Shown here in pieces: positions 11,027 to 20,677 of a stretch of DNA of 64,000 bases. The position numbers were made by a program, and so were the translations under genes. The number at the start of each line of letters is the position of its first letter. Positions within the stretch are counted from its first letter, which is position 1. Under the pieces are notes generated by a model. That model had not been told where the DNA came from. It worked only from the letters and a program-made list of their open reading frames with translations, and did no database searches. The stretch spans positions 8,866,001 to 8,930,000 of the forward strand of contig WOAB01000056.1 in the NCBI GenBank assembly GCA_027886185.1, in the 5' to 3' direction. Source of the DNA: Rheum nobile (Eukaryota > Streptophyta > Magnoliopsida > Caryophyllales > Polygonaceae).

Positions 11027-11619
11027 GGTCCTTCCCGTGTTTTGTGTTTTTAGTTATTGAGTTATGCATTGTCTAATGATGTTTTTCATTAAATTTGGTA
11101 ATTTGCTTCAGTTTATGTTGTTTCATTGTAATGTTTTTTCTTCAATTTATGTATCCATCGTTGTTGTTTGTAATATATATGTTTGTCGTTAATTTCCTCC
11201 AAGCCTTAATATTTGTTTTATTAATTTTCAATTAATACTATATATAAAGACTTGAATTAAATTTTATTTAATAAATTAGGCTTAAACTCGAATAATTTAC
11301 ATTTAATATAAAGGGTCTATTAGTAATTTAATATAAAGGATATTTTGGTAATTTAATATAATGGCATAATTGTAATTTAATATAAATGTAAATTAGGACC
11401 AAAAACCCCTCCAAAAGCCCCTCCATTAAAATGCTATTTTGAGTTGGGCCTTAAATGGAGGCTTAAACTCAAAAAGCCCCCATTTAAGCCCATCTTTAAG
11501 CCCCCCCATAAGGGGTGCTCTAAGGGTGTATAACCAGTCAAATAATTCACCATGATTGGCGTTCACCGATCAATTTTATTTAATTTTTGACAATTTTTCC
11601 TGGAATCAAAATTTCTATA

Positions 11620-12320
11620 TTGTGCGTTCAAAAACATTGTATTTTGTGTTCATATATTTTGTACTATATGTGCATTATATTTTATGAACACACAGTGCAA
11701 AGTTTTATGAACACGTAAAATACACATATATGAGTTCATATCTTTTACTCTCATCCAACTGACCATATTTACACGGTTCAAGTTGTATGAACACACATAA
11801 CACATTTTAAGAACACAAAGTACAAGCTTTATGAACACGTATAATACACGTTTTTAATAAGTTGAAGAACACAAAGTACAAGTTTTATGAACACATAATA
11901 CAAGTTTTATGAACACACAAGTGATAATAATGCACACATAGTATTCATTTTCTTAAATAATAAATAAACACATAGTATAAAACATAGACACACACAAGTG
12001 ACAATAAATGCACACAAGCAAATATTTATGCACACACAGTATAAACTTTAGAAGACATATATGATAATAAATAAGTACGCAAGCAGAAATATATGAACAC
12101 ACATTTTCAATAAATTGAAGAACACACAGTACAAGTTTTACGAACATGTAAATGTATGTCAATGTACATGTTTATATGTTCATGCATGTTTGTCAATGTA
12201 TTCATACATGTTTGTATATGGTCATACATATAAAAAAATGTTTATCAATGTGTTCGTACATGTTTACATATGTGTTCAATGTACATGTTTATATGCTCAT
12301 ACATATAAAAAAGAAGCTTC
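11620..12320. repeat. AT-rich degenerate tandem repeat built on ATGAACACA words
   Basis: Short phrases such as AAGTTTTATGAACACA, CACACAAGTGA and, further on, TACATGTTTATATG recur at irregular spacing. The second half (12140-12310) is an inverted-looking continuation with GTTCATACATG words. Open frames here are by-products of the repeats (Cys/Tyr/Val-rich) and are not genes. Confidence 0.6.
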
Positions 12321-13061
12321 CGGAGTCACCACCACAAGGGCACAAATTAACTATGTTGAGCATATTATAATGCTAATCAACTTTGGTTCATAAATCTTAG
12401 TGACTTTTTTTTATTGAATTTAACTCACTTATAAATTGGAATATTTTATTTATGTCTTCTATACATAGTGTTTAGTCATTGTTGCCTTTTGTTTGACAAT
12501 GAAGATTAATTGGAGAATCGTAATAGAAAAATGGGTGGGAAAAAGTTTGTGGAGGTTAAATGGTGATATTTATGGGAAACTTCTTTGACTATAAGTGGGG
12601 AGTCCACGTGAATTTCCACGAAAAGACCCGAAATAAATGTTAATTGAGAAAAATTAACGGGGACGAGGATTCGGTGGGACGAGGACGAGGACAACTTTAG
12701 CTCCCTGTGTGGGGATGGGAACGGGGATACTACTCCCCGTCCCGCCGCATTGACATGCATAAGGCCGGACGCCCACAATCGTCGGATCAGAAGAAAATGA
12801 GGCGTTCAGATCGCGCGTTAAAAATTCGGAAAATGTCGGTGGAGATGAACTGATAATATTAGCTAGCAAGTTTCTTTGAGAAATAAATGAATGGTATCTA
12901 CATTAATTTGGTGGAAATGGACTGATAATATTCTACATATATAACCTCGGTAGTACAAAAAAACTGCTTTGAGCTAGGTAAACAATTGTTGATATCCTGC
13001 TTCTTATTATATGTCTAACTACAAGAGTATAAGTTACAAGAACAGGAGCTCATCTCCTTGA
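12321..13061. other. Intergenic DNA with a small GC-rich MITE-like patch
   Basis: I see no gene. At about 12658-12760 a patch of GGGACGAGGACGAGG and CCCCGTCCCGCC words looks like the end of a degenerate non-autonomous element. I could not find paired ends or a duplication. The part next to 13061 is probably the 3' region of the SAUR gene. Confidence 0.4.
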
Positions 13062-13475
13062 TTAACAACAGCTGATAGGCACTTGTTGAGGATGAATAGT
13101 TGTTAAGGAGCAGTGGCAATGAGATAAAGAAACCAGCAATGCTTGGACTAGTTCTCTACCAACGCGTCTGTGAATGATAGAGATGGCGTACTCCAACAAA
13201 CCCGAGTCACATGGCAAGGTGATGGGTCCATTGCTGGCCGATCCGAACTCCTCCTCTGCCATTCTAAGGAGTTCACTAAAAATCTCTGATTGAAGATACG
13301 CCAAAGGAAGTGCAAACCGTCTTGCATCAGTCGTGTAGACGACAAAGTGACCCTTCTCTACTTGTTGTGCTGTCTTATTGTTGTTTCTTATGGGCAAGGA
13401 AATCCTTTTCCTGCTTGCTGCTGCCAATTTTTGCCACTTCCTTGCCATCTTGATTAGCTTCTTTGTGGTAATCAT
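13062..13475 (-). CDS. SAUR: SAUR family auxin-responsive protein (137 aa)
   Basis: An intronless 137-codon frame, as usual for SAUR genes. The N-terminus is the basic MI-KKLIKMARKWQK and RKRISLP stretch of the SAUR61-68-like clade. The conserved core follows (VEKGHFVVY, RFALPLAYL, IFSELLRMAEEEFG, then LPCDSGLLEYAISII). SAURs inhibit PP2C.D phosphatases at the plasma membrane and so promote H+-ATPase activity and cell expansion (family knowledge). A TATA box lies about 90 bp upstream of the ATG. Its neighbour at 14537 is a second SAUR on the other strand, so the two are divergently transcribed across about 1.06 kb. Confidence 0.92.
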   Translation of the reverse strand: MITTKKLIKMARKWQKLAAASRKRISLPIRNNNKTAQQVEKGHFVVYTTDARRFALPLAYLQSEIFSELLRMAEEEFGSASNGPITLPCDSGLLEYAISIIHRRVGRELVQALLVSLSHCHCSLTTIHPQQVPISCC

Positions 13476-13561
13476 TTTTGTAGGAATTTTGTGAAAAGAG
13501 AAGAATTTGTAAGAGATGTGAAGAATGCCTTGGTGGATGAGAGTTGAAATGAGTCAAGTAC

Positions 13562-13572
13562 TCTTATATATA
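13562..13572 (-). promoter_or_regulatory. TATA box of the minus-strand SAUR
   Basis: The minus strand reads TATATATAAG about 90-100 bp upstream of the ATG at 13475, giving a predicted leader of about 60 bases. Confidence 0.65.
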
Positions 13573-14455
13573 GTTGCTATCCAAATGCAAATCATTTACC
13601 ATTGCTATCTTGAGTGATGGTTACCTTGGGAGCAAGCCCATGTGAGAATTATTAGATAATGTGGTCCATTATGAAGATTTGGCATGGTTGTCTTGAGATG
13701 CTAGCAAATGATGCTCCACCAAAATTATACTAGTGGCCTAACACAATGTAGTACACCCACCATACAAGCAAGTTTCAAGTCATACATGTATTCACATGGT
13801 CCTGCTTCTAGCTTCTAATGTGAACAAAAACAATGAAGACTTGCTGCGGTTGGCCTAGCTTCTTGGCTTTGACTATAATATCTTTACCACTACAACGAGT
13901 AAGGATAAGGACGTGTTGCTGTGAAAATACAAGAATAAAAGTATTCCACATCAAAAACTTGAGTAAAACAAGAACACTGTATAAGATCATGGGCTACTCT
14001 ACCTATTGTTAATTGTTTTTGGGTTGAGACATAATTGGTCTATCAGACTTTAACAATTACGAAAAAAGAAGCTTATATGTTTAGATTGTCAATAAGCATA
14101 AGCTAGGTCGAACGTCTAACTACATTTAGACATGAAAAGACTTGTGTACAATGACTATATCCTTACCACGGCAATGAGTTTATCCAAAAACCATTATTGT
14201 TCGACACAGCTCAGTCATCGTTTGTGACTTCAGTTAACAAGGCCCTTAGATATGACCTAAAAATTTAGGCCCCAACAGAGTTCAAACTTGCAAGGAGAGA
14301 AGAAAAGTTAGTATGGTCCACTTGACAAGTTGGTAATGCAACCATTCACATGGTTTTTGCTTGATTGTCTCCTAATAAGACATTCAAATTTACAGATAAG
14401 AAGCACAAATCAATGTGTTGTCTAATCTAATCTCTTCTCTAGCTGGCTCTTCAAG
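13573..14455. other. Shared upstream region of the divergent SAUR pair
   Basis: No gene is seen. It separates two oppositely transcribed SAUR genes and should hold both promoters. I see no clear TGTCTC or TGTCGG auxin-response element pair that I would defend. Confidence 0.5.
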
Positions 14456-14463
14456 TATATTAA
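14456..14463 (+). promoter_or_regulatory. TATA box of the plus-strand SAUR
   Basis: TATATTAA lies 73-80 bp before the ATG at 14537 and only about 25-30 bp before an earlier in-frame ATG at 14486. Transcription would start close to 14486-14490, which favours 14537 as the real start codon. Confidence 0.6.
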
Positions 14464-14536
14464 GGAAATTCTTTCCCTCTGGTATTTGCAAAACAGAAGA
14501 GTTTTATCTCCAAGGAAACCAAAAACAAAACCCAAG

Positions 14537-14980
14537 ATGATCAACTCAAAAACTTTGATCAAGCTTGCAAAAAAGTGGCAAAGGCTAGCCACGCTAAAGA
14601 GGAAGCGGATATCCTTTCCGGAAGCTGCAGAAGAAGAATCTTGTGGTAGCTCATCAAGGGCTGAGAAGGGCCACTTTGTCGTCTACTCTGTAGACGAAAA
14701 ACGCCTCATGATTCCTCTTGCGTACCTAAAGAGTAACATCTTTGTACAGCTCCTTGACATGGCTACGGAAGAGCTCGGGGTGCAAGGGGATGGGCGTATC
14801 ATGCTTCCATGGGAGGCAAGCTTTGTGGAGTACGCGCTCTCTCTTATACAAAGACGTGTAGAGGAAGACTTACAAGAGGCTTTTCTTGTGTCCATGGCTA
14901 CAAGTCATTGCTTGTTGTCATCTTCACAACTACTTCAAGAAGATCATGCAGGATGCCAAACTTCCATTTGTAGCTTCTGA
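14537..14980 (+). CDS. SAUR: SAUR family auxin-responsive protein (147 aa)
   Basis: An intronless frame. I chose the Met at 14537 over the in-frame Met at 14486. The sequence from 14537 begins with the family start (MI-SKTLIKLAKKWQR, RKRISFP), while the extra 17 residues are basic and unlike any SAUR. The core is intact: AEKGHFVVYSVDEKR, IPLAYLKSNIFVQLLDMATEELG, a LPWEASFVEYALSLI block, then a variable Ser-rich tail. The role is as for the family: auxin-induced, PP2C.D inhibition and growth. It differs from the neighbouring SAUR at 13062-13475 by an acidic insertion before the core, so the pair is old. Confidence 0.92.
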   Translation: MINSKTLIKLAKKWQRLATLKRKRISFPEAAEEESCGSSSRAEKGHFVVYSVDEKRLMIPLAYLKSNIFVQLLDMATEELGVQGDGRIMLPWEASFVEYALSLIQRRVEEDLQEAFLVSMATSHCLLSSSQLLQEDHAGCQTSICSF

Positions 14981-15315
14981 GAAGCCACTGAAATGTTGGA
15001 TCCTTGTGTTCTTTTGTTCTTTTTTAGGGTTCAACAAAATTGTAGCATTGTACATATTAAAGAAGTGACAGCGTACCATATGCCTGAATGTTCATATGCT
15101 ATCTATATAATAGCCTAGTGAATCACAGAACTTAACACAGAAACAGAGCAAATACAATTTATATTAAATGAAATAAAGTCAAGCTAGAAACGGAATGAAA
15201 ATCAACTACCAATTAGCAAAAAAGTACATATGCAAAGGAGAGTAAGAAACGACTTGAAACAAAAATACAACATAAACAACTGAGAACAAGCAAAGGTGAC
15301 AAAGAAGCCTTATAC
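14981..15315. other. Spacer between convergent SAUR and SUN genes
   Basis: 335 bases between two convergent stop codons. It should contain both 3' UTRs. ATATTAAATGAAATAAAG near 15161 is a plausible poly(A) signal region for the SAUR. No other gene is seen. Confidence 0.5.
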
Positions 15316-17863
15316 TTACAATGAAAGGATGATAATAATAGTGATACAACTCATAAGTAAGAAGATCCAGGATGAGTTTGTAGAACAAAATTTCCCGAAC
15401 TTTTCTGACCCACATATGTTAAGTACCGTATTTATGCACAGCGCTATAAGAGCTATAATACCAAAAGCCAAGCTTACAGTAAACACTAAAATTCCTTTAC
15501 TCTCCATGTACATTTGCTTTTCCTGGACCTTCCTCACCTCCGATCTGCCACACAAGGGATGGTTAACATTTTAGTGTTACTAAATACGGAATCAGACATG
15601 AGGGCATTCAAGAAGCAAGCAAGCAAGCTCGATAGTAGGACTCGTGTTCATAGGGAAAATAATCACAAACAACTCTTCGTATTTTTGCATTCCATAGTAA
15701 AATATGTTCATGAGTTGACACACTATCAACCTATTAGTAATGAACAAATCGTGCATGCATACTATACTATCAATAAAGAAGAAAATCAAAGAGTGGGGAG
15801 TAAAAGCAACTTCCATTCATTAATTTCATTTTCATCTAGGCTTTGTGATTCTAGAATGACATCACATGGAGATGCCTCAGATCAGAGGCTCTCAGCAGTC
15901 AGCACCGCTATAGGGGTTATGTGGGTTTTGTACTTACGATATCTAGCACTTAAGTCATGGAATATAAGCATAAAAATGTCCAGAATTCTGCAAGGAAATA
16001 TCAACTTCAAATCCCATTAAAAAGGGAATCATAGGAGGACTTGGAATAGATATGGCAAAGCATTTAGACGAACCTGAGAATGGCATTTTCTTTGAGAATA
16101 ACATCTAGCTGCGTGAAAACTTGAGATTTCCAAGAGACAAGATCCCCAACCTCTTTTGTCTGAGAAGAAGAAAGTCATTAGAAATAAATTGAAAATGAAA
16201 CAATTATAGCCAATATACAGAATAAAAATGGACAAATCATCACATACAATGACATCTTTGCTGTTGAAGAAACTCTTTATATCCAATCTGATTCTTTCTA
16301 GAACCATATCTTTTTCTACCATCTCTTCGTCAAATTCTTTAAAAATGTTTCTATATCTCGAGTTGAGTTCCTCTAAATATCTCTCCAGAACAGAGAAATT
16401 TAAATCTAGAGCTCGAACTTTCTGCATCAGTATCTTTAACACTGTATCACTGGGCATCCTGCTAACTTGCTGGTGGTGTACTTCTTCCACTTCAGGCCCA
16501 TGATCAACAGTAGTTTCATGCCGTGAACCTGAGCCTTCTGGATGAGAATGTAGCTCAGCATCATGAGATAAACTTTGATTGACATCGTCATGTTCTACAG
16601 ATAGGGGCTCTGTCGGAAATTGCTCATGCTCACTCCTAACTTCCCCAGATGAATGCAGATTACCTGGATCAGCAATCAAATCCTCCAGCATCCGTTCTAC
16701 AGCATCCACCCCATACACTTCAAGAGAACTGACTGTGCAGTAAAACTCAGAACCATAGTGGCTCAGGAGGTTCAGTTTGAGGTACCTCGTCCATTGTGGC
16801 TCTGGAAGAGGAAACCTCTGAGCATGTCTCACATTTCCAGCAGTGAAATTGCCTAACTTGACCCATGTATCTGTGGGATAAAGTAAACTCCCTAGGAGCT
16901 CAAACTGTTTCAAGTTTGATGAGTAATGCTCAAAGTTTGCTATTTGGATAGTACTTACTAGAGTTTCTTCAGAGAGTTCCACAATAACAAATTTCTCCTC
17001 AGCTGAACAAGGGTTTCGGAGATACTTATCCTTGTCCTTGACTAAAATATTAGAAGCACCTTTGCTTTCTTTGTTAAATTCAAGAACTTTTGCACCCTTT
17101 CCAGAAGAAGCATAGTTGTACTCAGCACCACCAGGCTCTACCCTGTGGATGACACCTCCTGCTGAGCCACTGACATATTTCGTCTTAGAATTTATCTCTT
17201 TGTTCTTGAATTCATCAAAAGCAAGGTCCGCAACGCGAGCCATCCTTCCGTTCTTCAGGGCATCTCTTCTTCCTAAATTCTTCTCTGAACCACCTCCTTC
17301 CATGTTGACTTGTTGGCTTTCTGATCCAGAGACATCACTTGTTATTTCTTTTCCAGCTTTGATTTGCTGCTCTATTCTATCCTCAGTATCACTATCAACT
17401 GAAGCTGAACTTTTAACAGAATGCTCATCACAAACTTGTTTGATCATCTCCTCTTCAGCGACAGAGCCCAAAGCCGAAGTACTTGCAAACTTTGCATCAT
17501 CGAATGTGGAAGCATTATCCGAAAGCACGTTCGATCCACCTGTGAATGTAAGTCGAATTACATGTTAAGCCTTAAACTTAAAGTGCCTGAGATTGAATTT
17601 GCATGTTAAGTTTGCCTCTAAACAATCATCAATCTAGAAATGCAGAGATGAAAACAGTGATGAATGATGATTATGAATTGATGATTGCAATCACCTCCAT
17701 CTATATCCCGGTGGCCATCACCATAGCTGATCCACAAGTTTAACAGAAAGACAAGACCCCATAAAACGATGACAAATGAAAGGGAAACTTTGTACAAATG
17801 ATTCCTGCCAACTGCCTTCTCCAAAGCTCTTCGCTGAAGAAGAGCTCTGCGCGATCTCTGCAT
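15316..17863 (-). CDS. SUN3/4-like: Mid-SUN domain protein (SUN3/SUN4-like), four exons, 591 aa
   Basis: The exons, read on the minus strand, are 17863-17695, 17539-16248, 16159-16074 and 15544-15316. All three introns have GT..AG ends and the phases join without a stop (169+1292+86+229 nt). The protein starts MQRSRRALLQRRA. It has a first membrane segment at about 26-46, an acidic Ser-rich stretch, a SUN domain at about 197-333 (SNILVKDKDKYLRNPCSAEEK, EHYSSNLKQFELLGS, RYLKLNLLSHYGSEFYCT), coiled coils at about 420-515, and two membrane segments at about 533-553 and 573-591. A central SUN domain with one N-terminal and two C-terminal membrane spans is the plant mid-SUN layout. These proteins sit in the nuclear envelope and ER and link to KASH partners. 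The only host gene here with several introns, and apparently intact. Confidence 0.92.
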
Positions 17864-18598
17864 TGCACATCAATCCTAACCCAAAGCAACACCACCAAAT
17901 GCAGTCCAACACCTCTGCACCAAAAATCCGCTGCCAAATCTCACCCCTCAGCCCACCACCATAAGCTCCTCGCTGTCATTGTCATCACCATTATAACACG
18001 ATTAGAAAAACCCTATAATCTGAACACAAATCGAAATTAGCAATTACAACCGCTACAAATTCCAAATCGATATAAAAATCAAAACATCGAGTAAAGCAAT
18101 CAACTCGAAATCAGCAATAGCCAATATCCCAACATGTAGATCCAAATATCAAAACCCCAAGACTAGAACTCTAGTATCCGGATCCAAACTCCAAGTCATG
18201 ATTTTTTTTCAACAACCATAGAATCCAAATCGAAATCCAGATTATCCACCAAAATCGAGCCAAAAATATCACCCCAACTAATCTAAATCAAACCAAACAA
18301 TACCGAGTACACAATGAAGATAAACAGAAACACCTTGATTTTTGTGAGATGACAGCAAGCGCGAGGAAGATGAGCGGCGAAGGAATAGTGAATCAGTAAA
18401 TTGACCTCCGGCGATGAGGCGTCGGAAGGAGCGGCGGCAGCCAGGTGGCGAGGGATGAAGTGCAGAGGAGGATGGAGGAGAGAGGTTGAATTCTCGATCG
18501 GTCAAAAGCCGACCAAATGAGATTCTCTCCGGAATGAAGTGTATTCGTTTCTTGAGTTGGGATATTAGTCCACCAAAATTATGAAAAGGAAGTAACAA
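17864..18598 (-). promoter_or_regulatory. 5' leader and promoter region of the SUN gene
   Basis: Going upstream from the ATG, the DNA is AT-rich up to a GC-rich, CT-rich block at about 18340-18500 (minus strand) with CTCCTCC and CGCCG words typical of a plant 5' UTR. A possible donor (AAG|GTGTTTCTG) near 18334 suggests a leader intron. The open frame at 18278-18598 has no protein-family resemblance, so I treat it as leader and not as a gene. Confidence 0.45.
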
Positions 18599-18599
18599 A

Positions 18600-19282
18600 T
18601 TTTGATTTAATTTAATGATATTTGATAAAGATGAAATTAGGGAGGAATGTTCTTCAAAATATGAGATGAGATTGTATAAGAATTTCTACTCACATCCGAT
18701 TAGTTACAACGCTAAATAAGGGAATCATAGATTATGGTTATTGTTTAATACAAAGCGTGTTCTAAGGAGATGGAAACCGCCCCAAATTTTGCCGACCAAA
18801 CGCATTAATTCATTATTACATTACATAGTTATCATTTATCAAATTGATTCCGTCAGAATGTTTGCCTAGTCGGTAAGGGAGATGATTTCGTATTATTTAT
18901 TAGTTTAATTTAATTTCTTAATAAACAATTTTAAAGTAGTCTATAATATATCCTTAAATCATACTTTTTGAATTTTTTGAGTATATACTTTATGACATTA
19001 TAACTATATTGAAAATTTTCATTCAAAATCTGACTCCCATAATATCATAGTATTTGAATCTAAATCCGGCAATATCATAATACTGTGATGAGATTTACGT
19101 TATTTACATGTTAAAAGTATACTTTCAAAGTAATATATGTTATTTTATGACGGTATTCATTTTCCCAAAATTTATCAATACTACGCAACAAGTTTTAAAA
19201 AGTTGCATATGACTAGACTTGATATGATAAATAAACACGATTATTTTTCAGCGTATATCCAAAATTATTGTTTAACGCATAG
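18600..19282. other. AT-rich intergenic DNA
   Basis: No gene or clear repeat is seen. It is the upstream flank of the SUN gene on one side and the approach to the MULE-1 region on the other. Confidence 0.5.
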
Positions 19283-19285
19283 ACT

Positions 19286-19425
19286 CCACACGTTACGTGT
19301 GGAGCCTCACCACACGTTACGTATGGCCCAACACTACACGTTACGTGTGGAGCCATGTACCACGTAACATGTGTATAGGCTCCACACGTTACGTGAAGAT
19401 GCTCCATAGGTTTAGGGCTCGACTT
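19286..19425. repeat. Palindrome cluster A (CACACGTNACGTGTG family)
   Basis: Five or six copies occur at about 20-25 bp spacing: CACACGTTACGTGTGG near 19289, then variants near 19311, 19333, 19357 and 19385. The full word is a 15-bp palindrome around a single central base. Confidence 0.8.
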
Positions 19426-19720
19426 AACGTGAGGAGAGTGTTCCCACATTAAGTAGACCTTTTTTTTTATTAAGTAACGTTATACGAAGTATTCTTCGAT
19501 TAGTATTGAGTAAACGTTTATTTCGTTTATTTCGGTCTTCTGCCCTTCCAATGTAAAATTCTCGATCGAGCCACCGAGCCGCTTCCAACCTGAAGATAGC
19601 GTATGTTTAGGGTTTAGGGTTTATGACATGTAATTTATTTGTGTTTTAATGTTGTGTATGAAACATAAGATTGTTTTCAAATTAGGGGAGGGTTACCCCC
19701 ATTGTGTAGCCCAACTTGTA

Positions 19721-20068
19721 TTAATCTTTATAAGAACAATACAAAATGATCATCAACATAGAAGACAATACAAATTGTTCATAACCCAAATTGACTACAA
19801 CAACATTTAGCACACAATAGAGAAAACAATACAAATTGATCATAAACCCAAATTGACTACAACAACATTTAGCACACAATCGAATAATCGTGTGTGCCCT
19901 GTCCTCGTACATTGGATCAATCCACTCCCTGAAACGACACCCCACTTCTGGGCATCCCCAATACCTCTTTTCGTAGTTCCGCTGCAAATCCCAAGTTCGG
20001 ACAACGGCTTTCAAATTACAATAGCATAGCCTATCTGCGTTTGTTGATGATTTGGATGAAGATGTCAT
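19721..20068 (-). CDS. GRF-type zinc-finger protein, MULE-1 companion
   Basis: The frame runs up to 20104 without a stop, but I take the Met at 20068. The bases before it read like an intron acceptor (TTGTAG|GAAACC). After a Ser-rich start comes CYCNLKAVVRTWDLQRNYEKRYWGC, then CRFREW, the Cys-x-Cys and Trp-x-Cys-Pro..Cys-Arg-Phe-x-Glu-Trp pattern of zf-GRF domains. The C-terminal half is hydrophobic. It is encoded by an imperfect tandem duplication of about 65 bp (19780-19885), so it may not be original. The gene is divergent from the MULE-1 transposase, with palindrome cluster B between them. Function is unknown; DNA or RNA binding is an inference from the domain. Confidence 0.55.
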   Translation of the reverse strand: MTSSSKSSTNADRLCYCNLKAVVRTWDLQRNYEKRYWGCPEVGCRFREWIDPMYEDRAHTIIRLCAKCCCSQFGFMINLYCFLYCVLNVVVVNLGYEQFVLSSMLMIILYCSYKD

Positions 20069-20392
20069 TATTTGTTGTAGTGCTTGGTTTCCTACAAATA
20101 TCATAAATCGATAGAAACTGTAAGAAGAAGCTTATCCAAAAGTGTATATGTAGGCGCCGTTTGTGTTAGAATTATTGTAGTGAACAAACAACCCTAATAT
20201 TTCTTATATAGTGAAAAGGCAATGTGTTTGACAGCTAATAACCAGTTGAAAAAAGGAGAAATGTGATTGACAAATCTTTGACAGCTAATAACTAGATGTT
20301 GTATATAGTTGTATACAGCTGTAGTCACGAGTCTGTTATCCTAAACCCCAAAATCTTAAACCCTAAACACTTAAGGGAAAAAGAAGCACCAC

Positions 20393-20482
20393 GTTACGTG
20401 TGAATATATTCAACACGTTACGTGTAATAGAAGCTCACACGTAACGTGTGGAATAACATCACACGTAACGTGGGGTTACGGC
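20393..20482. repeat. Palindrome cluster B in the bidirectional promoter
   Basis: Four copies, CACGTTACGTGTG, ACACGTTACGTGT, CACACGTAACGTGTG and CACACGTAACGTG, lie between the start of the GRF gene (20068, minus) and the start of the transposase (20642, plus). That is the position expected for regulatory binding sites. Confidence 0.8.
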
Positions 20483-20641
20483 TGTTGTAAAACGCATTGA
20501 ATTAACCGTCTTGTCCCCACCTAACTGAATTAATGGTCACCTCTTCATCTTCCCTGGCTAAGCCCTAATTTCGAACCTAAACCCTTCATTTGAAACACTT
20601 AAAAATTTGTGTTTTACACTCTCAATTTTATTTTAAAAAAA

Positions 20642-20677
20642 ATGGACAATATGAACAACAATGATTATTGGAATAAC
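20642..20677 (+). pseudogene. MULE-1 transposase, exon 1, first half
   Basis: ATG plus eleven codons, Asn-rich, ending in ATAAC, which is the target duplication of the gypsy element that follows. The exon resumes at 28656 and ends at 28685 with a GTAATT donor. Together they are 66 nt in phase 0, which joins exon 2 at 29359. MULE-2 has a first exon of the same length and phase. Confidence 0.6.

Larger units (their letters stand above)
9335..11520 (+). mobile_element. PIF/Harbinger element with a decayed transposase
   Basis: If the nested MITE is ignored, the left end reads GAGCACTCCTTATGGGGG. The right end read inward is GAGCACCCCTTATGGGGG. A 3-bp TAA duplication flanks the element (9332-9334 and 11521-11523), diagnostic of PIF/Harbinger. 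The interior includes a palindrome around 10161-10215 built on TTTAAGCCCC, a GC-rich patch at 10235-10385, and the transposase remnant at 10566-11026. The N-terminal part of the transposase and any Myb-like ORF are missing. Confidence 0.85.

Noticed and set aside
12115..12393. Two overlapping Cys/Tyr/Val-rich open frames
   Set aside because: They arise from repeated GTTCATACATG-type words, share no domain, and overlap in two frames at once.
14486..14536. Earlier start codon for the plus-strand SAUR
   Set aside because: It would sit at the predicted transcription start, and the extra residues do not resemble SAUR proteins.
15514..16020. 168-codon plus-strand frame
   Set aside because: It lies opposite the introns and exon 4 of the SUN gene and has no family resemblance.
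18278..18598. 106-codon open frame upstream of the SUN gene
   Set aside because: CT-rich leader composition, no family resemblance and a splice-like donor inside; better read as 5' UTR.
19600..19625. Telomere-like GTTTAGGGTTTAGGGTTT
   Set aside because: Only two to three units, also seen singly near 28755 and 28795; a short telobox-like word, not a telomeric array.
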